A stretch of 64,000 nucleotides of DNA from positions 21,745 through 85,744 of the forward strand of contig MGRM01000009.1 of the NCBI GenBank assembly GCA_001798185.1, in the 5' to 3' direction. Below the pieces are notes generated by a model. That model ran no database searches. It was not told the DNA's origin and saw only the letters and a list, made by a program, of their open reading frames with translations. A program made the position numbers and the translations under genes. Position 1 is the first letter of the stretch. Every line of letters begins with the position of its first letter. Below are positions 29,452 through 36,279 of the stretch, in pieces. Source of the stretch: Deltaproteobacteria bacterium RIFCSPHIGHO2_02_FULL_44_16 (GTDB lineage: Bacteria; UBA10199; 2-02-FULL-44-16).

Positions 29452-29452
29452 T

Positions 29453-29791
29453 TTATTGATCAATAAAAATGATTTCGCTCCCCCTTGGAAGACGCATATG
29501 AAATCGTTCATGGGCAACTCTCTCCAGACGATCTGGAGATTTCAGTTTTGCGACTTCAGCTTCAAGCATCGCTCGCTCTTGCGTCAGATCAGCCACTTCG
29601 CGATGAAGGCGCGTTACTTCATATCCAAGCGCAATGACACGAACGCGCGTCCAAACAACACACAGAAGAATAAGAGCTCCCAGACAAAAAAACAAAAACA
29701 CGCGACGAATATAACGATTGCGAATCGCCACCGACTTTTTTGATAGATGCTGTTGACCCACCGTGTGTGCCAACGCGACGACCGATCTCAT
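29453..29791 (-). CDS. ftsL: Cell division protein FtsL
   Basis: 112 residues: basic N-terminus, one membrane helix (VFLFFCLGALILLCVVW) and a periplasmic coiled coil (REVADLTQERAMLEAEVAKL) ending in RLPRGSEIIFID. Small size, topology and position between rsmH and ftsI identify it. It bridges FtsQ/FtsB to FtsWI. Start and rsmH stop overlap (ATGA). Confidence 0.88.
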   Translation of the reverse strand: MRSVVALAHTVGQQHLSKKSVAIRNRYIRRVFLFFCLGALILLCVVWTRVRVIALGYEVTRLHREVADLTQERAMLEAEVAKLKSPDRLERVAHERFHMRLPRGSEIIFIDQ

Positions 29792-30699
29792 GCATCGATC
29801 CTTTCAAGAACACGCAATTTTGCGCTTCGCGCTCGAGGATTATGAGCAATCTCTTCTTCTTGAGGTTTTTGCGCTTTTCGCATCGGCAAAGAAAATCCCT
29901 CCGTGGCTAAAGCACGAAACGCGCGCTTCACCATGCGATCCTCAAGCGAATGATAACTGATCACGACACATCTCCCGCTCTGATGTAAACAGAAGGGAGC
30001 TTTATGAAGAAAATGTTCAAGCTCCTGAAGCTCTTCATTCAGAGCAATGCGAATGGCTTGAAACACACGCGTCGCCGGATGAATTCTTTTCCCCCCTTTG
30101 GTACGAGGAAAACGGGCAGATGGCGGAAGCGCTTTTCGTATTTCCTCGGCAAGATCAACTGTGGTCTCAAAAGATTTTTGTTCCCGTCGCACGCAGAGAT
30201 GACGTGCAATGCGCTGCGCAAAGCGTTCTTCTCCATATTCAAAAAAAATGTGCGCCATTTCTTCTTCTTCCGTTGTTGCAATCCACGTTGCTGCGGTTGG
30301 TTCCTTTGTTGTATCCATGCGCATATCCAGCGGACCTTCTCGCCGAAAACTAAAACCGCGATCAGCTTCATCGAGTTGAAAACTCGAAACGCCAAGATCG
30401 GCAATAATGCCGTCGACACGGTCCCAACCAACCGATGCCAGATGTTCTGAAAGCAAAGAAAATCTCCCCTGTGTGAATACAACCCGTTTCCCGAATTCAG
30501 CGAGCCGCTCTTTCGCTCGCTTCAACACTTTTTCATCTTGATCAACGCCCAACAGTTCGCTGTGAGGCGCTGCTTTCAAAAGAGCTGCTGCATGTCCTCC
30601 CCCGCCAAGGGTCACATCGACATAGCGCTTGCACTCTTTCTCCATCTGAGAAGCAGTGAGCCATACGACGACTTCGTGTTCCAAAACAGGGAGATGCAA
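29788..30699 (-). CDS. rsmH: 16S rRNA (cytosine1402-N4)-methyltransferase RsmH
   Basis: 303 residues. HLPVLEHEVV at the N-terminus, the SAM loop DVTLGGGGHAAALL, IADLGVSSFQLDEADRGFSF, IHPATRVFQAIRIALNEEL and VISYHSLEDRMVKRAF are diagnostic. It modifies C1402 in the ribosomal P site. Normal second gene of dcw clusters, here separated from mraZ by a STAS-domain gene. Confidence 0.97.
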   Translation of the reverse strand: MHLPVLEHEVVVWLTASQMEKECKRYVDVTLGGGGHAAALLKAAPHSELLGVDQDEKVLKRAKERLAEFGKRVVFTQGRFSLLSEHLASVGWDRVDGIIADLGVSSFQLDEADRGFSFRREGPLDMRMDTTKEPTAATWIATTEEEEMAHIFFEYGEERFAQRIARHLCVRREQKSFETTVDLAEEIRKALPPSARFPRTKGGKRIHPATRVFQAIRIALNEELQELEHFLHKAPFCLHQSGRCVVISYHSLEDRMVKRAFRALATEGFSLPMRKAQKPQEEEIAHNPRARSAKLRVLERIDA

Positions 30700-30715
30700 A
30701 AGCGTTCGTTCTTCT

Positions 30716-31069
30716 TTATTGAAGCTCTCCAGAAGGTTCTCCCTGTAAGAAACTCAATAAGGCTTCTTCCACTGTTCCATACATCTCTTCTTCAACGCCC
30801 ATGGCCTGAAGAATTTGACGAATGTACATACTGGCATTCGCCATTTTCAGATCTCCCCCATCACACTGAAATTGAATCACACGATCGACAATGCGTTGAA
30901 CAAGTCGATAATCAAGATGTCGTAGTTTTCCCAAATTCAACACCACATTGCGACAATCACTCTGTGAAAGATGCTCCAGAATATTTTCGAAAATGTGCAT
31001 ATTATTGCGAGAGAGTTCTCCTTCGGTATCAATCACCGAAACATCACGAACTTGTTTGACTCGAAACAT
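30716..31069 (-). CDS. STAS-domain protein inserted between mraZ and rsmH
   Basis: 117 residues. The pattern VIDTEGELSRNNMHIFENIL, NVVLNLGKLRHLDYRLVQRI and a C-terminal helix with YGTVEEALLSFL fits the STAS (anti-sigma-factor antagonist) fold. The phosphorylatable position is occupied by HLDYR rather than the usual (D)SSG, so a classical Ser-phosphorylation switch is doubtful. AGGAGGGAG precedes the ATG. The placement inside the division operon suggests a link to division or envelope control, but this is inference only. Confidence 0.7.
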   Translation of the reverse strand: MFRVKQVRDVSVIDTEGELSRNNMHIFENILEHLSQSDCRNVVLNLGKLRHLDYRLVQRIVDRVIQFQCDGGDLKMANASMYIRQILQAMGVEEEMYGTVEEALLSFLQGEPSGELQ

Positions 31070-31084
31070 ATCTCCCTCCTTCAT

Positions 31085-31525
31085 TTAAAGCCCCAAGTCG
31101 GCGAGTTTTGAGCCGAGTGATTCGAGCTTTTTCTGCGCAGAATCAAAAATTTCTGACCAACGCTCTGCTGCCCAGAACTCAATGCGCTTGGTCATCCCCA
31201 CAATCACAATCTCTTCTTGAAGTCCGGCATACTCGCGAAGCTCTGGAGGAAGAAGAATGCGACCTTGTTTATCGAAAGGACACTCGACTGCTGCCGAAAT
31301 AAAAGCTCGTTGAAGAGCTTTGACCTCATCCAAAAATTGGGGGAGCTGACTGACTTTCTGTTCTAACTTCTGCCACTCGAGCGCTGGATACGCCCAAAGA
31401 CACTGATCAAAATTCGTGACAATAAGACGCTCGTCAAAGCTCGTGGCCAACACCTCCCGAAACTTGGAAGGAATGGAAAGCCGACCTTTGCTATCAATGC
31501 TGTGGCGGTAGCGTCCCCGAAACAT
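31085..31525 (-). CDS. mraZ: Transcriptional regulator MraZ
   Basis: 146 residues with two SpoVT/AbrB-like halves: FRGRYRHSIDSKGRLSIPSK near the start and CPFDKQGRILLPPELREYA in the middle. MraZ represses its own dcw operon in several bacteria and also folds as a ring. The ATG at 31525 has GAGG upstream; a TTG two codons earlier is less likely. First gene of the cluster, with promoter and TGGGN operator directly upstream. Confidence 0.95.
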   Translation of the reverse strand: MFRGRYRHSIDSKGRLSIPSKFREVLATSFDERLIVTNFDQCLWAYPALEWQKLEQKVSQLPQFLDEVKALQRAFISAAVECPFDKQGRILLPPELREYAGLQEEIVIVGMTKRIEFWAAERWSEIFDSAQKKLESLGSKLADLGL

Positions 31526-31553
31526 CCACAATCCTCATAAGTTAGACCTGATT

Positions 31554-31568
31554 TCCCACAATTCCCCA
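31554..31568 (-). promoter_or_regulatory. MraZ operator: two TGGGN boxes at 10-bp period
   Basis: On the minus strand TGGGG-AATTG-TGGGA: two TGGGN boxes separated by 5 bases, the spacing described for MraZ sites in other bacteria. They lie just downstream of the -10 element, so bound MraZ would block initiation. Confidence 0.7.
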
Positions 31569-31577
31569 CTTCTTGGG

Positions 31578-31607
31578 AGAATACGTGAAAAAACTTCACT
31601 TCGTCAA
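31578..31607 (-). promoter_or_regulatory. Sigma-70 promoter of the dcw operon
   Basis: On the minus strand: -35 TTGACG, 18-base spacer, -10 TATTCT. Located 50-80 bases before the mraZ ATG and directly adjoining the MraZ boxes. Confidence 0.65.
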
Positions 31608-31765
31608 GAGAAATTCTTTCTAATTGCTTGAAATTTCGTCGTTTTTTGTGGTTTAAGATGTTCATATTTTACTTTAAAAAAGCATCTCTATATTGAGGAG
31701 TTATATTAAATCTTCTACGTAAATTATTGGAATAACGTTTAATTATCTGATAAATAAGATTATTC

Positions 31766-32572
31766 ATGATGAGATTCCTTTTCGTTTCCACTTTACCCTC
31801 AGGAGACCGCGTCCCCACGCATACCACGGTCTTTGTGACGTTAACGCTCATTGCGCTGTTTCAATTGGTCATCTCCCTGGTCACCAAACATTTTTTTGCC
31901 CTCGGAATTCTCGTGAACGAAATCATCATTATTGCCGGTCTCCCTTTTCTCGTTGCACGACTTCTTCGAACTCGATCCCAACTTCTTTTCCCTTTTCACG
32001 CTCCTTCCTTTCGATCAATTTTCTTCTCCCTCCTTTTTATGTTGGGAGTTGTCATCGTGATCGACTATCTCGTGTTCATCAGCGAAATCTTTTTTCCTCT
32101 CCCTCTCAGCTATCGAGAAGCTTTAGAACGAGCACTTGAAACATCATCGTCCGTTGAAGTCGTATGGAAATTTTTTCTTCTCTGTCTTGTTCCTGGCGTC
32201 TGTGAAGAAATTTTCTTCCGAGGCTTTTGCCAAACAACCTTTCAATTTCAGCTCAACAAAAAAATCGCCCTTTTTCTGACTGCGTTTCTTTTTGCCCTCC
32301 TTCACGGCAATCTCTGGTATGTTCATCTCTACTTTCTTTTGGGCCTCGCCCTTTCATGGGTTTTTTCAATAACCAAAACGTTATGGGTCCCAATATGCTG
32401 TCACATCTTTAATAATAGCTGGACGTTTTTACATGCGACGTGGAAGACAACCCTCCCGCTACGCTCAACGATGAATGTCTCTGATATTCTTCTCTTTGCA
32501 TTCGGAATGCTTCTTCTTATAATTTCAACACGCATTCTGAACAGCGATAAAAAGAAAGGTGTACCTATATGA
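31766..32572 (+). CDS. CPBP family intramembrane metalloprotease (CAAX protease/Abi type)
   Basis: 268 residues, about seven to eight membrane helices. The three CPBP motifs are present: CEEIFFRGF (EExxxR), FALLHGN (FxxxH) and HIFNN (HxxxN/B). These bacterial relatives of the eukaryotic CAAX protease Rce1 are glutamic/metallo-type intramembrane proteases, often tied to bacteriocin maturation or envelope processing; the substrate is unknown. Divergent from mraZ. The stop overlaps the next ATG (ATGA), so it is coupled to the LD-carboxypeptidase and may be part of PG recycling. No strong ribosome site is seen. Confidence 0.85.
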   Translation: MMRFLFVSTLPSGDRVPTHTTVFVTLTLIALFQLVISLVTKHFFALGILVNEIIIIAGLPFLVARLLRTRSQLLFPFHAPSFRSIFFSLLFMLGVVIVIDYLVFISEIFFPLPLSYREALERALETSSSVEVVWKFFLLCLVPGVCEEIFFRGFCQTTFQFQLNKKIALFLTAFLFALLHGNLWYVHLYFLLGLALSWVFSITKTLWVPICCHIFNNSWTFLHATWKTTLPLRSTMNVSDILLFAFGMLLLIISTRILNSDKKKGVPI

Positions 32573-33480
32573 AAAGGGCACAGCCCTTGAAAAAGGGAGA
32601 TACCATTGGGATTGCAGCCGTAAGTGGCACTTTTGAACGCGATGCTTTTGAAAAAGGAATTACGGTTCTCGAATCGCTTGGGTTCAAAACTTTTTTTCAT
32701 GAAAGCATTTTTAAAAAAGAGCGGTATCTCGCGGGAAGTGATCAACGTCGCTCGCAAGAACTCGTATCCCTTTTCGAAAATCCAGAAATCAAGGCAATCA
32801 TGTTTGTCCGCGGTGGTTATGGGGCCATGCGGATTCTTCCGATTCTTGACACAAAGCTCATTGCAGCGAATCCAAAACTGGTGATTGGATATTCAGATCT
32901 CACACCACTCCTTGCGTGGTTATCTCAAAATTTCGGTTATCCTGTAGCTTATGGACCGATGGTCCTTGGACTTGGAAAAGGAGTTCCAGAACTCACCCTT
33001 GAACACCTGGTTCGTGCTCTCACATCAGAAAAAGCACTTGGGATACTTCCTGGAGGAAACGCAAAAACACTCAAAGAAGGAGAAGCCAAAGGGAAACTTC
33101 GTGGAGGATGTCTCGTGATGATCAATGCAAGTCTTCGAACACCATATGAAGTGAATACAGATGATGCGATTCTCTTTTTTGAAGATATCAATGAATGGGT
33201 TCCTCAACTTGATCGACTGCTCACGCAACTGAAACACGCAGGGAAACTCAAAAAAGTTCGAGGCATTGTGATTGGAACTCTTGTGTTGCGAAGTGACGAT
33301 ACTCACGATGTTGTTGCGATGCTTCAAGATGTCTTCTCCGATTTTCAAGGTCCGGTTATTTTCAATTACCCTGCGGGACACGATACTGCATTTGTCACTC
33401 TCCCTCTTGGAGTTGATGCAGCACTGATCGCTTCCGAAACATCGTGCTCATTGACCATCACGTCAGGTCTCTTTGAATGA
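32569..33480 (+). CDS. ldcA: LD-carboxypeptidase (peptidase S66, LdcA/MccF family)
   Basis: 303 residues. N-terminal LKKGDTIGIAAVSG, the FVRGGYGAMRIL motif, nucleophile Ser in VIGYSDLTPLL, the Glu in LFFEDINEW and the His in YPAGHDTAFVTLPLG complete the Ser-Glu-His triad. LdcA removes D-Ala from recycled tetrapeptides, giving the tripeptide that Mpl uses. Its neighbours (hydrolase, mpl) support this role over microcin resistance (MccF). Cytoplasmic, no signal peptide. The 3' end runs into an inverted repeat. Confidence 0.9.
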   Translation: MKRAQPLKKGDTIGIAAVSGTFERDAFEKGITVLESLGFKTFFHESIFKKERYLAGSDQRRSQELVSLFENPEIKAIMFVRGGYGAMRILPILDTKLIAANPKLVIGYSDLTPLLAWLSQNFGYPVAYGPMVLGLGKGVPELTLEHLVRALTSEKALGILPGGNAKTLKEGEAKGKLRGGCLVMINASLRTPYEVNTDDAILFFEDINEWVPQLDRLLTQLKHAGKLKKVRGIVIGTLVLRSDDTHDVVAMLQDVFSDFQGPVIFNYPAGHDTAFVTLPLGVDAALIASETSCSLTITSGLFE

Positions 33481-33629
33481 GACGCGATTTCAAAATGGAC
33501 AAATTACACGGGTGGCGCCGACGTTGGATCCCAGGGGCGCCCCACCCACGGTTTATGGGTGGGGAGGTGGAACGACGGAGGCGACAGGACCCGTGACCAC
33601 AAAACGTTTTGAAATCGCGTCTCATTCAA
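33473..33629. repeat. 23-bp perfect inverted repeat with 111-bp GC-rich spacer
   Basis: Left arm 33473-33495 and right arm 33607-33629 are perfect reverse complements (core GAGACGCGATTTCAAAA). The spacer is G+C-rich compared with its surroundings and holds its own hairpin, CCCCACCCA / TGGGTGGGG (33540-33564), plus two GGCGCC sites. The element spans the end of ldcA and the start of the hydrolase gene and keeps the hydrolase frame open (spacer of 37 codons). Confidence 0.85.
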
Positions 33630-34696
33630 TTTCTGAGGCAATGAAAGACGCCATCGAAGAGGGTGTTTTTCCCGATGCAGAACTTCTGGTTGCTCATCAC
33701 GAAGAAATTCTTTTTCATAAATCTTATGGCCGCGCACGAAAAGGGAGTCTCTTTGATATCGCATCTCTGACAAAACCGATCTGTACTGCAACGCTTACCA
33801 TGCTCTTTCACGCCAAAGAGCTTATCAAACTTGAAGATACGGTCTATCAATGGCTTGCAGGCGCGAGACTTCCTTTTCATCGACAGATCACCGTCGAGAT
33901 GCTGCTCCATCACTTTGCGGGCTATATCGCATGGCAACCCTATTATCGCGAACTTCCTCTATCGATGATCGGTACCGAAGAAGGGAGAGATTTCATCTTC
34001 CAAGAATGTCTTCGTGAACCGCTGATTCACGCTCCAGGGGAAAAAACAGTCTACAGTGATATTGGCTCTATTCTTTTAGGAAAAATTCTGGAAGAAGCTG
34101 GCGATCATCCGCTTGATATCCTTTTTCAAGAATACATCGCCGCACCTCTCAAACTTCACGATACGTTTTTTATTCCGACGCACACTCACTCCGCGCGAGC
34201 GAATAGACGATTCATTCCGACACAGGACTGTCCTTGGCGAGGACGCATTCTCAAAGGAGAAGTCGATAATGCGAATGCGTATGCACTGGGAGGAGTAGCA
34301 GGTCACGCCGGACTTTTTTCAACTGCTTCGGATCTTCATATCTTTCTGAAGGCTTTCACCCAGAGTTTGTCCGGAAAAAATGATTGGATTCCCCCAGAAA
34401 CAGTGCGAGCGTTTTTTGACTTTGAAAAAGCGTGGAGTCGAAAAGAAAACGATACATTTGTGGGCGGGTGGAACCTCATTACCCCTGGTCGCTCTTCATC
34501 GGGACACTCTTTCTCAAAACGCTCCATCGGGCATCTCGCGTATACCGGATGTTCTCTCTGGATCGATCTCGAAAAAGAGGTCTGGGTTATTCTGCTCACG
34601 AACCGCGTTCATCCGAGCATGACCAATGAAAAGATCAAAAGCTTTCGACCTCAATTGCATGATTTGATTATGAAAGAGCTGATTCTCAACGTTTGA
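33473..34696 (+). CDS. Beta-lactamase-fold serine hydrolase (class C/EstB type) with in-frame palindromic insert at its 5' end
   Basis: Serine hydrolase fold: active Ser-x-x-Lys in ASLTKPICT, the Tyr motif in VYSDIGSILLG, GVAGHAGLFSTASDL and a C-terminal HLAYTG in place of KTG. These suggest an esterase, D-aminopeptidase or carboxypeptidase as much as a beta-lactamase. The first ~50 residues (GRGAPPTVYGWGGG-like) are unlike the family and lie in a 157-base palindromic element, so the native N-terminus is unclear. The open frame begins with TTG; an ATG at 33477 overlapping the ldcA stop is in another frame and soon closes. ATG at 33642 (MKDAIEEGVFP) is the first in-frame ATG and would give a shorter protein. 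No signal peptide. Between ldcA and mpl, a PG-recycling job is likely. Confidence 0.8.
   Translation: MNETRFQNGQITRVAPTLDPRGAPPTVYGWGGGTTEATGPVTTKRFEIASHSISEAMKDAIEEGVFPDAELLVAHHEEILFHKSYGRARKGSLFDIASLTKPICTATLTMLFHAKELIKLEDTVYQWLAGARLPFHRQITVEMLLHHFAGYIAWQPYYRELPLSMIGTEEGRDFIFQECLREPLIHAPGEKTVYSDIGSILLGKILEEAGDHPLDILFQEYIAAPLKLHDTFFIPTHTHSARANRRFIPTQDCPWRGRILKGEVDNANAYALGGVAGHAGLFSTASDLHIFLKAFTQSLSGKNDWIPPETVRAFFDFEKAWSRKENDTFVGGWNLITPGRSSSGHSFSKRSIGHLAYTGCSLWIDLEKEVWVILLTNRVHPSMTNEKIKSFRPQLHDLIMKELILNV
34188..34207 (-). repeat. 20-base copy of the ftsW-mraY intergenic repeat inside a coding region
   Basis: This stretch of the hydrolase gene (coding HSARANR) is the exact reverse complement of 24903-24922. 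It may be a fragment of the same dispersed repeat or a chance match. Confidence 0.5.
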
Positions 34697-34806
34697 GATC
34701 CTCTTATGACACTTTTTTAGTAACTATTTTTTAGTAATTTTGTTGAAGTCGAGATATTCTCTCTCCCATTGCAATTCATCAAAATTCCCTGCTAGAAAGT
34801 AACCTC

Positions 34807-36279
34807 ATGATGGAACAGAAGAAAAAAAATATTCATCTTCTTGGCATTGGTGGAACAGGAATGGGGGCCCTCGCGGGCCTTCTCAAAGAAATTGGTTATC
34901 ACGTCACGGGAAGTGACAATGAAATCTATTCTCCGATGAAAGAAGAACTCGAGCGTCTGGAGATTACGCCTTATAAAGGATATAGCGAAAAAAATCTAGA
35001 CGATCGACCAGACCACGTCGTGATTGGAAATGTCATCACGAAAATAAATCCTGAAGCGATCGCAGTTGAAAAACAGGGTATTCCTTATCTCTCCATGCCA
35101 CAAGCGCTGGCGCGCTTTTTCTTAAAAGATCGTCAAACACTTGTGGTTACTGGAACGCATGGAAAGACGACAGTCTCGACACTTCTGGCGTGGTTTTTAA
35201 CGGCAGCGCAAAAAGATCCTGGATTTTTTATTGGCGGCATTGGAAAAAATTTCGGAAGAAGCGCTGCGCGCGGTTCCGGAAAATATTTTGTTGTTGAAGG
35301 AGATGAATACGACACCGCCTATTTCGATAAAGGACCAAAATTTCTTCATTATCGTCCTTTTGGGAGCATCTTGACGTCGATTGAATTTGATCATGCTGAC
35401 ATCTACAGAAGCCTTCATCATGTTCTGGAAGCTTTTCGAAAGTTTGTCGCTCTCATGCCTCACAATGGAGTGCTCATTGCCAATATCGATGATGCCAATG
35501 TAAAACGAGTGATTGCAGAAGCCCCTTGTCGGGTCGTGACCTATGGTTTTTCTCCTGAGGCGCATTATGCCATCACTCATCTTTCTCTGACGCCCGAAGG
35601 AAGTTCATGTGAAATCACGACAAAGAAGGAAAAAATATCTCTTCACTCCCCTCTTGCCGGACGTCACAACATCGTGAATACGGTGGCAGCATGTGCTCTC
35701 TTACATGAACTTGGAATGTCGTTTGACGAACTCCAACAAGGACTTTCAACTTTTGAAGGAGTCAAACGACGACAAGAAGTGGTTGGAAATATCAAAGACA
35801 TCACGATTATCGATGATTTTGCGCATCATCCCACAGCGATTTCAGAAACCATTGATGCCATCAAAGCACGTTATCCCAAAAGACGTGTTTGGGCTCTTTT
35901 TGAACCGCGATCCAACACAAGTTGCAGAAATGTCTTTCAACACGAATTTGTGGAAGCGCTTGCTCACGCTGATCGCGTGATCATCGCTTCTCCTTTTAAA
36001 GCAGATAAACTTCCAAAAGAAGAACGACTCGACGCGCAAAAAATTGCGGATGGTCTGATGAACGAAAAAGGGATCGATGCGCATTATATTCCAGGCGGAA
36101 CCGAATTCATTCTCGAATATCTGATTCGAAATATTAATGTTCAGGATGTCATTCTCGTGATGTCCAATGGCGGCTTTGACAATATCCATCACAAAATTAT
36201 CGAAAAACTTGAGCGCCGAAAACTCTATGAAGATCATTCGCAACTGAAAATGAGTCGCATTCCCAAGAAGAAGCAATGA
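34807..36279 (+). CDS. mpl: UDP-MurNAc:L-Ala-gamma-D-Glu-meso-DAP ligase Mpl
   Basis: 490-residue Mur ligase. Separated from MurC by VEGDEYDTAYFDKGPKFLHY and SIEFDHADIYRSL, which are Mpl hallmarks. The ATP loop is VTGTHGKTTVSTLL; also IDDFAHHPTAI and FEPRSNTSCR. It re-attaches recycled murein tripeptide to UDP-MurNAc, skipping MurC/D/E. Two adjacent ATGs could start it. A possible sigma-70 promoter (TTGCAA, 18 bases, TAGAAA) lies 25-60 bases upstream. The stop overlaps the tamB ATG (ATGA). Confidence 0.94.
   Translation: MMEQKKKNIHLLGIGGTGMGALAGLLKEIGYHVTGSDNEIYSPMKEELERLEITPYKGYSEKNLDDRPDHVVIGNVITKINPEAIAVEKQGIPYLSMPQALARFFLKDRQTLVVTGTHGKTTVSTLLAWFLTAAQKDPGFFIGGIGKNFGRSAARGSGKYFVVEGDEYDTAYFDKGPKFLHYRPFGSILTSIEFDHADIYRSLHHVLEAFRKFVALMPHNGVLIANIDDANVKRVIAEAPCRVVTYGFSPEAHYAITHLSLTPEGSSCEITTKKEKISLHSPLAGRHNIVNTVAACALLHELGMSFDELQQGLSTFEGVKRRQEVVGNIKDITIIDDFAHHPTAISETIDAIKARYPKRRVWALFEPRSNTSCRNVFQHEFVEALAHADRVIIASPFKADKLPKEERLDAQKIADGLMNEKGIDAHYIPGGTEFILEYLIRNINVQDVILVMSNGGFDNIHHKIIEKLERRKLYEDHSQLKMSRIPKKKQ

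Noticed and set aside
31669..31851. 60-codon minus-strand frame upstream of mraZ
   Set aside because: No ribosome site or family resemblance, and it overlaps the start of the CPBP gene.
33477..33594. ATG overlapping the ldcA stop as the hydrolase start
   Set aside because: Its frame closes after ~38 codons at 33594 and does not join the hydrolase.
34807..36279. Calling this gene murC
   Set aside because: The DEYDTAYFDK and FLHY motifs are specific to Mpl.
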